In this document: one piece after another, positions 36,001 through 47,296 of the stretch
Layout of the letters: every line of letters begins with the position of its first letter
How positions within the stretch are numbered: position 1 is the first letter of the stretch
Origin: Elysia chlorotica
Taxonomy: Eukaryota > Mollusca > Gastropoda > Plakobranchidae
Assembly (NCBI GenBank): GCA_003991915.1
Contig: RQTK01000769.1
Span: 130,960 to 194,959 of the forward strand
Length of the DNA stretch: 64,000 nucleotides
Direction of reading: 5' to 3'
The notes under the pieces: model-generated
What the model saw: only the letters and a program-made list of their open reading frames with translations
Told to the model about the DNA's origin: nothing
Database searches by the model: none
Translations under genes and position numbers: made by a program

Positions 36001-39000
36001 TTTTTTCTAAAACAAAGCTATTGAGAAATAAAAAACAACAACAACCCACTCCTCCCCCATAATTTTGGCAAAAGAAAATTCAAATCAAACTCTATCGACT
36101 TACAAGCCTTTGCTCACGGATCCATTGCTTGATGTTGGTAGCATAAGCAATTACTTCGACCACTGACAGGCAGGTGAGGCAGAAGTCAAAAACTTGTATG
36201 CCAAAGAAGGGCAACAAATACACAGCTCGGTTCTGAAATTATTAAAGCCAAAAAGGGATTGCAGAATTTTCAAATATTTCATGCCTAAATGAAAACAACA
36301 TGTTTAATAGGATAGTCTCAAATTTGTTGATAGCATTAAAAAAAAACATGTAGACTACTGACATGACCTTATTACATGCATGTTATCTGTTCCTTCTTAG
36401 TGTACAATATCTTTGAACATTATGAACTGTTTAAATTACCTTATCACAAACTATCCTATACATCCTACCGTCTACACAAGAAAAAAAACAGCATCAAGTA
36501 ATTTGAGAATATCCTCTAACAATTTACAGACCAAAAGATGCTCACACTTGTTGAACGTTAGATGAATGCTATTGGAAAGTGTGAGAGTGAATGTTTAGAC
36601 TTTCAATAAATTTCAGTCAAACCTATTGTACCAAGCTTATAAATGATGGTCAACAGAGTTAATCACTAAGCCTTTCCAAGATATACCTACTTGTAATCGT
36701 ACTAAAAATGTTCATGCCATGAACATTTATTTTTGTAGAGTGCAATAAAAATAGTGGATTTTTTAAATTAAAAAACAAAGACAAATATGACAGTTTTAAA
36801 AATAATTCTTTTAAAAAACAAGACACGCCCTTCAGTTTGGGACAGCTTGATTTGTGGAGCTAGGTATTTTTTATCCATAGTCACAATTTACTTTTTAGGC
36901 CATACAAATCTAAAACAAGCTGTACAATAATTGATCTTTCAATTACATGTTTAAAAAAACGTTGAAAACCTGGCAGATAAATGGATAAACGCTTTCTTTG
37001 TTTCCAGAACAACTCACCCGTGCAACTCCATAGATGAGAGAGACTGATGCAATCAGACAAATCAGGAGGACTCCAAACATAAGACTCAAATTGTCTGAAA
37101 ATTTTGAGAAAATTAATATCAAACTTTAAATAACAACCATTACCTTAGTGTGCTACTTTAAAATTTTCAAAAAAGGAACATTATGACAAAGAGCCATATT
37201 AACTAGAATGTTTATAGCAATTAATTCAAATTAATTAGATAGGACAAGGCGCAAAGCACCACCGGGCCTGCTTCTGATCATTGAATTGAAAATCCCATTG
37301 AATGAAAATCTGTAGTGCAGTAATCCTGCATTATTTTGTTTTGAGTTTTCTTCAGCTATCAGACCAAAAATGGTTTATGGGTTGGGTGAATGTTGGGTGA
37401 ATGTGAGTATTTGTCGCCCTATAAGTTCCTCCTTGGAAATCTAGGAGGCAATAAACTAGAACAGAGCTTATAAAATCTCATAAAAATTGTTGGTGTCATA
37501 CTTCAAGTCACAGTGGATCTTCTAAAAATATACATTTATAAAATACAAAATTGGCATCTTAAAGTCAACAGTATCGTAGCCTAGTTTGAAACTGTAATAA
37601 TTGCTGTGCTTGATAAATGCATCATTATGGGCTCCAAATGAATACAACATAGCTATTACTGTGTTGACGTGCCGTAAAAAAACAAAACATAACTCACTCC
37701 AAATGAAAAAAACATTTTACTTCATATAAAATCAATGTCTTAGGATCTATATACAGAGCTGTGCACATAAGTGGAAATCAAAAAACACTATTACCTGAAA
37801 GTGACAATTTTTTCGTTTTTGATGAAAACAATCTTTGTTTTTTATTACTGAATCATTTAGAGCATTCACATGATAATTAATATGCTGAAACACTTGAGTT
37901 CTCTTGGGTCAAATTGGAGATCTTACACTCAGTGCATCAGGGTAGAATTCGAAGTGAGATTACAATCGATTTGGCAGACATTTTTAAATAGAAATAAAAC
38001 AATGGAGATTACCTGGCACTGTTTTCTACTATCACTTCACTAATGACATATTGAAAGTTTTTTGCTAGATTTATTTAGAAAAATGGACAGTGAAGACGAG
38101 GGATCGACCACTATCATGATCAAAAGCAAAAAAGCTGAGCACTCAGAAAGTACTCAATATTTTTAACTGAGCGTTCAAGTGGTTAAATTATAAGCATGAA
38201 AATGCAAGATATCTACAGTGGAAAACTAAAAAAAAATACATACAAATATGTTTCAAGTTATAAGAAAACTACCTTACCTCTTGTAGACTGCTCTTTTGCC
38301 TGCTCAGCAGCAGCAAAGTCTTCAAAAATGTCCCCCTGATCAGTCTGGACCACAACAATGCCATCAAACGGCTGCTGATTGTCAGCTGGTTTCAGCACAT
38401 CAGGGCGAATGGATGATATCACTAGGAGGCCCAGGAATAAAAGCTGAGCGATCTGTTAAAGATGAGATGAAAGGATCACTACTATGATTCAGAAAAAGTG
38501 CCCAAGGTTAACTCCCAACTATCTAAGAAAAGGGAGTTGATTTCTCAATCAATCGAGGACAACCTTACACAATATCTTTTCAAGGTTAGATTGATAGAGA
38601 TTTAGCTCCATCATGGCCAACTTTCCTTTGACATTTCTCACAATCTACTTATCAAATTTTCAATAGAAAACTATTTCATACATAATAATAATAATGGGGC
38701 ACTTTAAGTTGGATTTAGGGTTTAAAGTCTGGGAAAAGCGTAAAACGTCAGACATTAGTTTCTATCAGCCCACAAAACAGCCTTGCTGCTGAGGTTGTAT
38801 ATATGAAGAAAGCAAGTCAACTGGAAAAGAAAGGGTGCAGTTATCAATCTATACGTAAATTATCATCAAATTACTTTTAATACGTATGCATTTTTTAAAT
38901 ACAGTTTACAGCTTAATAATAATATGCCTTAAACAGCCTTAGATTTCATGTACAGTTGCCTGATACAGTGATGGACCTGCTTAACGTTCATAATTTTCCC

Positions 39001-40459
39001 CCCATTTATTTTAACAATAATTTTTTAATTATGCATCATTCGGTCTATCCAGAATATGGAGTATTGGGGAATAAATTATTTTTGTAAGAAAATTTTTCGA
39101 TTCAATGATTTAAAATTTTTGAATTATGGATATGGTGTCACAGTATACAACTTGAGGCCAACAACTTTATTATATAGATGCGCATCTGTAAAGTACTGCC
39201 TCACTGAACAAAGGACTTTTTTTTCCTGAAGAAAAATCCCATTGTTAGAAAGCTCTTACTGTAGTGATGATAGCTGTGCAAAGGTAACTACCAAAAATTA
39301 AAATTTTCAACACTTATTTCCTCATTTAACTAAAATTTATGGTGATAAATCCATGAGGTTTGATTAGGCCGTTGTTTTATTGGTTTGCTTTTTTTGTTGT
39401 TGCTCTCAGTCTTCTTTTTCTTTTCCTTCGGTACAGTTACTAAAGAGTCAAAACTCTCTAGACCTAACAGTAACATTGTAATGTGTATATGTGTGTGTGT
39501 GTGTGTGTCTCTCTCTCTCTGTTGGCCTTTCCTACTTCATCACCAATCCCATCGCATGTATCTTTGAATGCATGACTGTTGATGATCAGCCCTTCCTCAC
39601 TGCACTGTTCTCCACTATCAGAGTCATAGTTCACACTATGGGTTTCTTACTGGTGCAGTACAATACTATGTAATGTGTTGGCTGTAACCAAAGCTCATTC
39701 CCTTCTCCTGCTGTAGCAGCGGTCCAACTGCAGTGGGTGCTGTTGTAGGTTCCATGCAGAACTGTACTGGTACCGTACTTTAGACACAGACTGCGATCGA
39801 GACAATTCAGGTAAGCAGTGCATCCCAACCAAGTCTTGAGATCTAAGGACCTCTCTCAGTTGGAAAGACTTGGCGAGTTACTCAGTTAGTAAAATCAAGT
39901 GGCATAGAATTAGAAATCTGTAGAATATTATATTCGAAGAATGTGCATGTACCGGCTGAATCTATACCCACTATATATTGTGCTCCTGTCCAAATTTTGC
40001 CACACACACTAGATCTATATCTAGGCCAATATTTATAAGTAATGGGCATCCGCTGTGTATCTCAATTAATTATTATCATGAATCTTTCTTTAGATCTAAA
40101 AAAATGTTAATGAGAGAGCTTAGCTTTAATACTCAATGGTCAAACCAAAGAATTTGGTTAGAACAAGAAGACTCAAAAGTCAAAGTATACATTGCAAAAC
40201 TTTGACAAAAACACGTATATCAAGATCGGCACTCCTTGAGTTATGTGGTCCCTAGCCTGTGGGCGATCAAATGGGTACTTGATTAGATTGAGACAAATAT
40301 TGGTAGATTCTATAAACCAGGTTTAGATTCTGTAGAAATACTGATTAATCTTACCGCGATGATGATTCCATAAATTATTGTTCCCGTCTTCACATGACAG
40401 CAAATACAGCACCGAAAAGCCTTTGGGTCAACACCAGCGGGGAGGCTATTCGGCTTCAT
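33002..40459 (-). CDS. LAPTM4: Lysosomal-associated transmembrane protein 4 (LAPTM4), seven coding exons
   Basis: Joined - strand exons 40459-40355, 38452-38278, 37094-37018, 36232-36104, 35719-35624, 33935-33834 and 33082-33002 give 254 residues (human LAPTM4A has 233), all with GT-AG boundaries and matching phases. The N-terminal Cys cluster is FRCCICCHVKTGT (15-27). Membrane segments lie at about 27-50, 96-118, 124-150 and 179-208. The last runs into AYLIGMVWSCYKYI, which matches the family's KAYL-VWNCYKYI signature. The tail carries two PPxY motifs, PPRY (233-236) and PPAY (248-251), as in LAPTM4/5. In the known family these recruit NEDD4-type ubiquitin ligases and direct sorting to late endosomes and lysosomes. 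A TAG 12 bases upstream of the ATG supports the start. Whether it corresponds to LAPTM4A or 4B cannot be said; a single ancestral LAPTM4 is likely. Confidence 0.94.
33834..33935 (-). CDS. LAPTM4: LAPTM4 coding exon 6
   Basis: Residues 195-228: AYLIGMVWSCYKYIQLHV and the start of the cytosolic tail (REYSVDPDIE). Acceptor CCATACAG, donor GAG|GTAAAA, phase 0. Confidence 0.92.
34553..35578. mobile_element. Candidate TTAA-bounded (piggyBac-like) element in LAPTM4 intron 5
   Basis: The right end is CCAGGGTTAA (35569-35578), read outward as TTAACCCTGGTAGTGTTTAC. The left end, TTATCCCTACAAGTGTCGAT at 34553, is an imperfect inverted match (TTA-CCCT-AGTGT). Inside, the - strand near 35,330-35,170 reads GRKLLTREQVLDVLDG, a stop, and IDYFDIVSDDS, like the acidic N-terminus of piggyBac-type transposases. 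A short perfect hairpin (CCGATTTAATCGG) sits near the right end. Decayed; the boundaries are inference. Confidence 0.4.
35050..35215. repeat. AGATCT-rich simple repeat cluster
   Basis: Overlapping TCTAGATCTAGA hexamers with spacers, of the same kind as near 1.28, 50.1 and 63.6 kb. Confidence 0.8.
35624..35719 (-). CDS. LAPTM4: LAPTM4 coding exon 5
   Basis: Residues 163-194: loop DDYPGMNHLMCLDRDY and the start of membrane segment 4. Acceptor AATTTCAG, donor CAG|GTTGGA (non-consensus after GT, but phase and homology fit). Confidence 0.88.
36104..36232 (-). CDS. LAPTM4: LAPTM4 coding exon 4
   Basis: Residues 120-162, membrane segment 3 with the family core YLLPFFGIQVFDFCLTCLSV. Acceptor AATTTCAG, donor CTT|GTAAGT, phase 0. 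Confidence 0.92.
37018..37094 (-). CDS. LAPTM4: LAPTM4 coding exon 3
   Basis: Residues 94-119, membrane segment 2 (LSLMFGVLLICLIASVSLIY). Acceptor ATTTTCAG, donor CGG|GTGAGT, phase 0. Confidence 0.88.
38278..38452 (-). CDS. LAPTM4: LAPTM4 coding exon 2
   Basis: Residues 36-93 plus one base: the rest of membrane segment 1 (IAQLLFLGLLVISSI) and the luminal loop (PDVLKPADNQQPFDGIVV to AAAEQAKEQSTR). Acceptor TTAACAG, donor GAG|GTAAGG, phase 1. This loop is the most divergent part of the protein. Confidence 0.88.
39717..39810 (+). other. Exon-like open segment antisense in LAPTM4 intron 1
   Basis: The segment is bounded by TTCTCCTGCTGTAG and CAG|GTAAGC. Only one frame is open (QRSNCSGCCCRFHAELYWYR and onward, 31 residues). 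No partner exon or family was recognised, so this may be chance. Confidence 0.15.
40228..40272 (+). repeat. Dispersed repeat fragment shared with 50.4 kb
   Basis: CACTCCTTGAGT, then GTCCCTAGCCTGTGGGCGAT and CAAATG, recur at about 50410-50453. The + strand frame reads HSL then VPSLWAIK in both, reminiscent of the C-terminal end of LINE ORF2. Confidence 0.6.
40355..40459 (-). CDS. LAPTM4: LAPTM4 coding exon 1
   Basis: Residues 1-35: MKPNSLPAGVDPKAF, then the CCICCHVKTGT motif and the first part of membrane segment 1. Phase 0; donor GCG|GTAAGA. Confidence 0.9.
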
Positions 40460-40839
40460 TATGTAGATCTACTTTGAAACGAATAAATCTGTCGTTCTAG
40501 ATCCAATCTGGGTAACACCTTTTGTAATGCAATCTTAACCCGTAAAGAAATGAGTAATGTTTAGAGTTCTATTTGAGCCTTTTGCACGGGATTCACAGTT
40601 GATTGTTATTGTTGATATTGATAATCTAATGTCATCCGTTGATTCATTTCCTTTTCCTGTTTCAAGAATCGACAAAGTGGGCAAACCAACAGCAGAAATG
40701 GTTTAAATCCGGTTTTGAATTCGATCTGACAATCGCATTTTGTAAGAGTTTTTCCGAATAACTCTACAGCTTATCAGGAATTGTAATTATTCCGAATAAC
40801 TACTGAGTTGATGATGATGATGTGTGTGTGTGTGTGCGC

Positions 40840-40840
<1 letters not shown>

Positions 40841-40923
<83 letters not shown>
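40841..40923 (+). repeat. (TAG)n microsatellite
   Basis: About 27 TAG triplets, preceded by a short (TG)n. It lies about 380 bases upstream of the LAPTM4 start. Confidence 0.97.
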
Positions 40924-42064
40924 TTGTAATAATCACGTGGTTTCGCCGCGGAACTGTTATTCAGAATTCTATTATGAATACTCACTTCGTTAAACATATA
41001 TCCGTTTTGCATCAAGGTAGCGACAACAGAAAATCTGCACAGGCGTCCAATCATAGCTCTATCTTAGACCTGCGGAGCCGAGTAGCGATCAGAATATTCC
41101 ATGACCAAGGGGCGTGATTGTGTCATCATGTATCTTAGTGTGGATCGTTAAGCCTCTATTTCGTTTCATGGTGCATGTTGACTAAGTTACAGGCTTGTTC
41201 GTTCCGATCTTAATTATTTTGCGGTGGAGTCTATACACACAGTCTTTTATGACGATTTGGGGTCTCTACTGCCATTGAAGAGTGGCATGCCTTTGAGCTG
41301 TGGGCCATCGCTACCTTATATGGATAGTCCAGGAAATTTTCAATTTATCATATAATACTCAAATTTAAATTTATTGTTACCAACACTTCCTTAAACTTTT
41401 ATATTTCCTTAGGTTTACCCATATCCACGTGGAAATAGAAACTGCTATTAATATAGCTGTTATAATAAAGTTTAACAGGATTTTATACGTATCTTGTATA
41501 TTTCCCTAGACCTCACTGCTCTTTGTTTCATGCCCTACGTCTGGAATGTTCACGGAAAATATAATACCATAACTACTCAACTTGTATTATAGAGTCTCAT
41601 ATATGTATTATAGCAGGACAATTTAAATATATTTGAATTGTTCTTGTAAACATAATTGCTGCTTTTTATTAGTGTGAAATAATGCGCAACATGGACCAGT
41701 CTATGTTCCTTCCCAAAGCACCCTTTACGGACACAGCGGCTTTGACTCACCAACTATGGCACAGGAGCTAAGAACTGAGTATCGAATTCTTTGATGATAA
41801 GCCCTGCCTCTACTGTCAGTAGTTTAAAGTGCTCCTTACTTATGCTAGACCGCGTCCAGGTCTGCTTTTATAGCAGTCAACCACACGCGGCGCCATATAA
41901 TTTAACCTACAGAGAACAGGACTGAAGTCAAAAGTTTAATATCTAGCACATTTGGGTGGAAAACTAGCCATATCCCATTGGACAAATCACTACAGGTAAC
42001 GGAAATAAAGTAATAAACGTACTTTATCTTAAGCATTTTAGTAATTTTCTCAAAGACGAGGGCC

Positions 42065-42135
42065 CCAGTTGAGATCGAACATCATATCCCACTTTCGTCA
42101 TTTCAAAGCCCTACTAACTGAGCTATCTGGCAGAC
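42065..42135 (-). mobile_element. tRNA-like SINE head (second type)
   Basis: On the - strand: GATAGCTCAGTTAGTAGGGC (A box) and, about 30 bases on, GTTCGATCTC (B box). It resembles a tRNA 5' half and T arm, but the stems do not pair along the whole length, so I call it a SINE or tRNA-derived head rather than a tRNA gene. Confidence 0.5.
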
Positions 42136-42469
42136 TTGAACAACGGAAGAAAAATGCTGATATGATTTAAGACATGCGGTATCATGGGGACTTTGTTAAG
42201 TACCGGTATTTCTTGCAATAATCGAACAACAAAAAGAATAACCAATTGGCCCTCATTATTTATGTAACCTTGCTCTTTAGTTCCTCCTAACTCCTATAGA
42301 TTTATTTAATGATTAAATTTATCATAAATGACCAATTCAAACCTTGGAGAAATACCGCTCTTTTATTTTTCATTCCACATGCATCATTTTCATCTCGATT
42401 GTAGAAAGCGTATATCACTCACATTTTAAGATACACTAGGTCTTAAGTTAAGCTCTTGCGTAATTATAA

Positions 42470-42612
42470 TGTCGACATGGCCGTGCGGGAAAGGCAGGCG
42501 GCATTTAACCGTTGAAATTATACTGGCACCGACCCAACCGTTAGAGAAAATCGCAACCACCTGAGCTTGGACCTTCTACACTGGAAGCCAAAGTGGTAAC
42601 TCCAGTGCTACC
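42470..42612 (-). mobile_element. SINE fragment, copy F
   Basis: The - strand has CGTGGTAGCACTGGAGTTAC, then GGTCCAAGCTCAG and TGGTTGGGTCGGTGCCAGTA, following the order of head, B box and body of copies A-D. Diverged and 3'-truncated. Confidence 0.5.
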
Positions 42613-43034
42613 ACGATTATTTCACCGTCTATCAAATTTAAATAATAATGGCATCTTGTCATGACTGTAAAAGTCGACATAAATCCTGCACCATTCTGCG
42701 AACAATAAATTTTGAATAAAAATTGGCAGTACTTTGGAACAACACAACATTTCAATGATGTCATGGAATATACATTTTAATTCAATAACCAACCATTGAG
42801 CTTTACACACACAAAAAGACTGCATTGGGGGGAATATATTAAAGATATTTAATTATACCAAGCGATTTTGCGTATCATAATTGTGACCGGCGTATATTTA
42901 TCTTAAGAAATCTTAAAGAATACGCGCACGATTTAGTTCACCTAGATGGAGTCACGGGCATTTCAGATTTCCCATATTGTCACCCCCTAATGGTCTCTTC
43001 AGGTGAGCTACATCAGCCGGTAAATCGCAGAGTC

Positions 43035-43135
43035 TCAAAATAGAACGCCCCAGCTTCGATAGCCCACTAGCTCGCCTTGTTCCCTGCTGGTTGGATCAGT
43101 GTCGGCATAATGTGGCCATGATCTGTAGTCTTGTT
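43035..43135 (+). mobile_element. SINE fragment, copy G (weak)
   Basis: CTGGTTGGATCAGTGTCGGC followed by ATAATGTGGCCATGA resembles the SINE body. The head is hardly recognisable. Confidence 0.35.
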
Positions 43136-43393
43136 TTTTTCGATTTGCAGGCCTACAGTTTTTGCGATTCACAATGATGATAACGGGTGGTATAATCACA
43201 CTTCCCAGGCATATGGTTTTCTGATCAATCATGGCCTAGCAAGTGTAGGATAGAGATAATTATGATTGGACGCAGGTGCAGAATCCCTTACCCATCGTCT
43301 TTTTATTTTCGCTCTGAGGCCCGTTAAAAGCATGTTGTATCTGCGTGGCACCACAAAAAAAAATCGCTAAATAACGTTGGCCTTAAAAGTTGA

Positions 43394-43775
43394 ACCTTCC
43401 AGTCCTTCCTATCAAACTCTAGTTTTCTCGGTCAGGGAGTATTTGGCTCAAATTGACATACTGTACTGCAAGCATGCCAGCGTGGATATACATAATAATA
43501 CATGTACATTGTGTACTATCATTTTTTAATTTATATTTTTGATCAGTGGAGTAGGCTACCATGTAACCATACACCATTCCGCTCTTTGTTTTTTTTTTTA
43601 GTAGGCCTACAGCCACTGAATGTTGTAACTGTAAGCGCGATTGGAATAGGCCAACAACAATGGTTAGATCTAAGATTACGGTCTGCAAGAGAAATGACTG
43701 ACATAGCTATTAGTCTGTTGATTACACTACCCATAGATACAAGTCTAGTTGACAATGGAAAGCAATTAAGCGTGC
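43394..43775 (+). repeat. Dispersed repeat R1, copy 1
   Basis: It begins ACCTTCCAGTCCTTCCTATC and ends CAATTAAGCGTGC. It matches 47878-48243 along its length, including GAGTATTTGGCTCAAATTGA and AATGACTGACATAGC. No coding capacity. Confidence 0.85.
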
Positions 43776-43836
43776 GATATTGAATCTAAAAAGGAAATCC
43801 AACGTTAAAAAAAGTTTGGACTATTCTATCTGTGGG

Positions 43837-43841
<5 letters not shown>

Positions 43842-43882
<41 letters not shown>
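43842..43882 (+). repeat. (CT)n microsatellite at the left border of duplication copy 1
   Basis: CT run immediately followed by CCCTTCCTTCCCTTC, the same junction as at 45020. Confidence 0.95.
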
Positions 43883-43885
<3 letters not shown>

Positions 43886-44610
43886 TCCTTCCCTTCTTCC
43901 TTCACCTGACTCTAGACTTTCTTATATACACACAGACACACCCTAATTTTAGCTCAAACTCTATAGATAGTGTTTTATAATTGTGAGGTGAGTATTACAC
44001 ATAGTTTTTCTTCTTTTTTCCTCCTCCTAAATCAATCTTCTTTATAATAGTGTTTCCCTTATACACTTTCAATTTGCTTAAATTTCTATCTCAAGACGAT
44101 CCTAGAATACGTTCACATCTACTATTCAGTATTCTATCTGAGATCTCTAACTGTTCTCTCTATCTCTGTCTCTCTCTCTCTCTAACATCTCTAAATTTCT
44201 TTTTGTAAATTTACGCAACTGTTAATAATTGACTCAACAAAATAATCCATTTATAAATAGTCCCTCTAGACCTAGATAGAACAGGCCTGGGGCTGCCCAG
44301 CGTTGTGACGTCACACTTTCTGTCAGTTGGACTTTTATAGAAGGACGCTCTAGTCCAAGGCAATGGAATTATGGAAAGATACTGGATGTGATTTAACAAA
44401 AATGATGCCACTTTGTAAGTTTGTTGGAAAACATGAAATGTATGTCAAAAAAGCAGACACTTCATATATATATTCTGTGCTGTGTGGTATAAAATGTTAA
44501 AATTAAGTTGAACTCTTCTTTAGCATTTTTATCTTGGTCGGTGTCGGTGGGCAATTTCATAAGTTATATTTAAACTCTTGGTGAATTTACCTTTGAAGTA
44601 GACTATATGG
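43865..44610 (+). repeat. Duplicated segment, copy 1 (about 746 bp)
   Basis: By eye it is the same as 45003-45748 at a constant offset of 1138, with no substitutions or indels noticed. It contains a 342-base insert (about 44269-44610) absent from a third, diverged copy at 50.99 kb, and a full CRE palindrome TGACGTCA at 44306-44313. The 66-codon - strand frame in both copies is a passenger. Confidence 0.95.
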
Positions 44611-45002
44611 AAAATTCAAATTCTTAGGGGTGATGATTATAACAAAAAAATTGTAAATGTGAAACAAATAAAGACTAGAACAGGTAGGAAAAGCCATACA
44701 AACCTTTCAAAAAATGAAACATCCTGATAGCAAACTGAAGAGAGTGAGTAGAAGACAGAGAGAAAAGATCTAGGATGGGCAAGAAAGATGGATAGATGGA
44801 AGTTTAACAAATCATGAACTTCAATGCCCTCAGGAATTATAATGTCCATCAACCTATTAACTATGTATCATGACCAAATATAATTTTTTTTATCAGAAAA
44901 CTTCTCAAACCAGGATTTCTTTTTGCAAGGCAAGTTTTTCACAAAATTCAAACTTAAAAACATAAGGATCTTGGCATTGTGATTGTCATGTTTGGGATGC
45001 TT
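44611..45002. other. Spacer between the two duplication copies
   Basis: The left 125 bases (CTTAGGGGTGATGATTATAA and onward) belong to the ancestral repeat, since they follow the third copy too (about 51380-51497). The rest is unique AT-rich sequence. Confidence 0.7.
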
Positions 45003-45748
45003 ACTCTCTCTCTCTCTCTCCCTTCCTTCCCTTCTTCCTTCACCTGACTCTAGACTTTCTTATATACACACAGACACACCCTAATTTTAGCTCAAACTCT
45101 ATAGATAGTGTTTTATAATTGTGAGGTGAGTATTACACATAGTTTTTCTTCTTTTTTCCTCCTCCTAAATCAATCTTCTTTATAATAGTGTTTCCCTTAT
45201 ACACTTTCAATTTGCTTAAATTTCTATCTCAAGACGATCCTAGAATACGTTCACATCTACTATTCAGTATTCTATCTGAGATCTCTAACTGTTCTCTCTA
45301 TCTCTGTCTCTCTCTCTCTCTAACATCTCTAAATTTCTTTTTGTAAATTTACGCAACTGTTAATAATTGACTCAACAAAATAATCCATTTATAAATAGTC
45401 CCTCTAGACCTAGATAGAACAGGCCTGGGGCTGCCCAGCGTTGTGACGTCACACTTTCTGTCAGTTGGACTTTTATAGAAGGACGCTCTAGTCCAAGGCA
45501 ATGGAATTATGGAAAGATACTGGATGTGATTTAACAAAAATGATGCCACTTTGTAAGTTTGTTGGAAAACATGAAATGTATGTCAAAAAAGCAGACACTT
45601 CATATATATATTCTGTGCTGTGTGGTATAAAATGTTAAAATTAAGTTGAACTCTTCTTTAGCATTTTTATCTTGGTCGGTGTCGGTGGGCAATTTCATAA
45701 GTTATATTTAAACTCTTGGTGAATTTACCTTTGAAGTAGACTATATGG
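45003..45748 (+). repeat. Duplicated segment, copy 2 (about 746 bp)
   Basis: Same as copy 1, including the CRE at 45444-45451. The match stops at ACTATATGG (45748), where the 33-bp minisatellite begins. Confidence 0.95.
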
Positions 45749-46915
45749 AGCAAAATATATGGGATTTTACAAGCAGTATACGGTACGTTATATGTGATTT
45801 TATGAATAGTATACAGTATGTTATATGGGATTTTACTAGTAGTATAAGGTATGTTATATAGGAGGGTATATGGTATGTTAGATTGGATTTTACGAGTAGT
45901 ATATGGGACTCTACTAGTAGTATGCGGTGCGTTATATGGCACTTTACCAGCAGTATACAGTATTTTATGTGGGATTTTACGAGTAGTATACGGTACATTA
46001 TATGTGATGTTATTCGGTACGTTATATTGCACTTTACCAGTACGGTAAGTTATATGGGCCTCTATGAGTAGTATACCGTACTTTATATGGGATTTTATGA
46101 GTAGTATATGGTATGTTACATGGGATTTTACGAGTAGTATATACCGTACGTTTTATAGGATTTTACGAGTAGTATACGGTACGTTATATGGGATTTTACA
46201 ATAGTATACGATACGTTATATGGGATTTTACGAGTAGTATACGGTACGTTATATGGGATTCTACTCTGGATGATATATGGGATTTTACAATAGTATACGA
46301 TACGTTATGTGGGATTTTACGAGTAGTATACGATACGTTATGTGGGATTTTACGAGTAGTATACGGTACGTTATATGGGATTTTTCAATAGTATACGGTA
46401 TGTTATATGGGATTTTACTCGGTTTGTTATATAGTATTTTGCTAGTAGTATGCGGTAAGTTGTGTGGGATTTTACGAGTAGTATACAGTGGTTATATGGG
46501 ATTTTATGAGCAGTAGACGGTTCGTTATATGGAATTTTACGATGAGTATACGGTACTTCATATGGGATTTTACGAGGGTATATGGTAATGTATATGGGAC
46601 TTTACTAGTAGTATACAGTACGTTATATGGGACTTTTCGAGTAATATGCGGTACGTTATATGGGAATTTACGAGTAGTATACGGTACGATATACGGAATT
46701 TTACGAGTAGTATACTGTATGTTATATGGGGTTTACGAGTAGTATACTGTTTATTATATGGGGTTTACGAGTAGTATACTGTTCGTTATATGGGATTTCA
46801 CGGGTAGTATATGGTACGTTATAGTGGATTTTACGGGTAGTATACTGTATGTTATATGGGATTTTACGAGTGGTATACGGTACTTTATATGGGATTATTC
46901 TAGTATATGATTCGT
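45749..46915 (+). repeat. 33-bp minisatellite, about 35 imperfect copies
   Basis: The unit begins TATACGGTACGTTATATGGG and continues ATTTTACGAGTAG. Some units are shortened or have point changes. Because 33 is a multiple of three, both strands carry open frames of 11-residue repeats (for example NVPYTTRKIPY on the - strand). The simultaneous openness of several frames and the indels between units argue for non-coding satellite. Confidence 0.95.
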
Positions 46916-47296
46916 GTGGTTATCAACAAAGATAAGTAGTCGTATTCTTATGAAAGTATCAATTTAGTTTGTTCTTATACAGTCTTGCCATTTTTTTTTT
47001 GGTAAATTTACATATTCAATTTTTTAAAGTTTAAGGACAGTTTGGCAACTTCTAGTTAACTTAAGTAGTTATGTTTAATGATCGAATATTTTAACCTTTT
47101 CTCATTATGTCGCACACATGTTGTGTGGGTTGATACGCTCTTGTGCTAGCACATTTTTGTATTGATCTGTACACATTTGAAAATAATAAAAATCAAAGCT
47201 TTTACCTTTTCAAATTTGTGGAAATTTCTCCAAAAATAGTGCGCACACAAGGAATAGGCCTAAAATCATGTGAGAAGTTCAGTAAAAATAAATTTT

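Noticed and set aside
41690..41780. Short frame MRNMDQSMFLPKAPFTDTAA on the + strand
   Set aside because: Thirty codons without similarity, repeat or splice support.
42065..42135. Functional tRNA gene
   Set aside because: A and B boxes are present but the cloverleaf stems do not pair along the whole length; fits a SINE head.
45667..46742. Frames with 11-residue repeats on both strands
   Set aside because: A 33-bp minisatellite keeps several frames open at once; indels between units break each frame in places. No start context or flanking exon.
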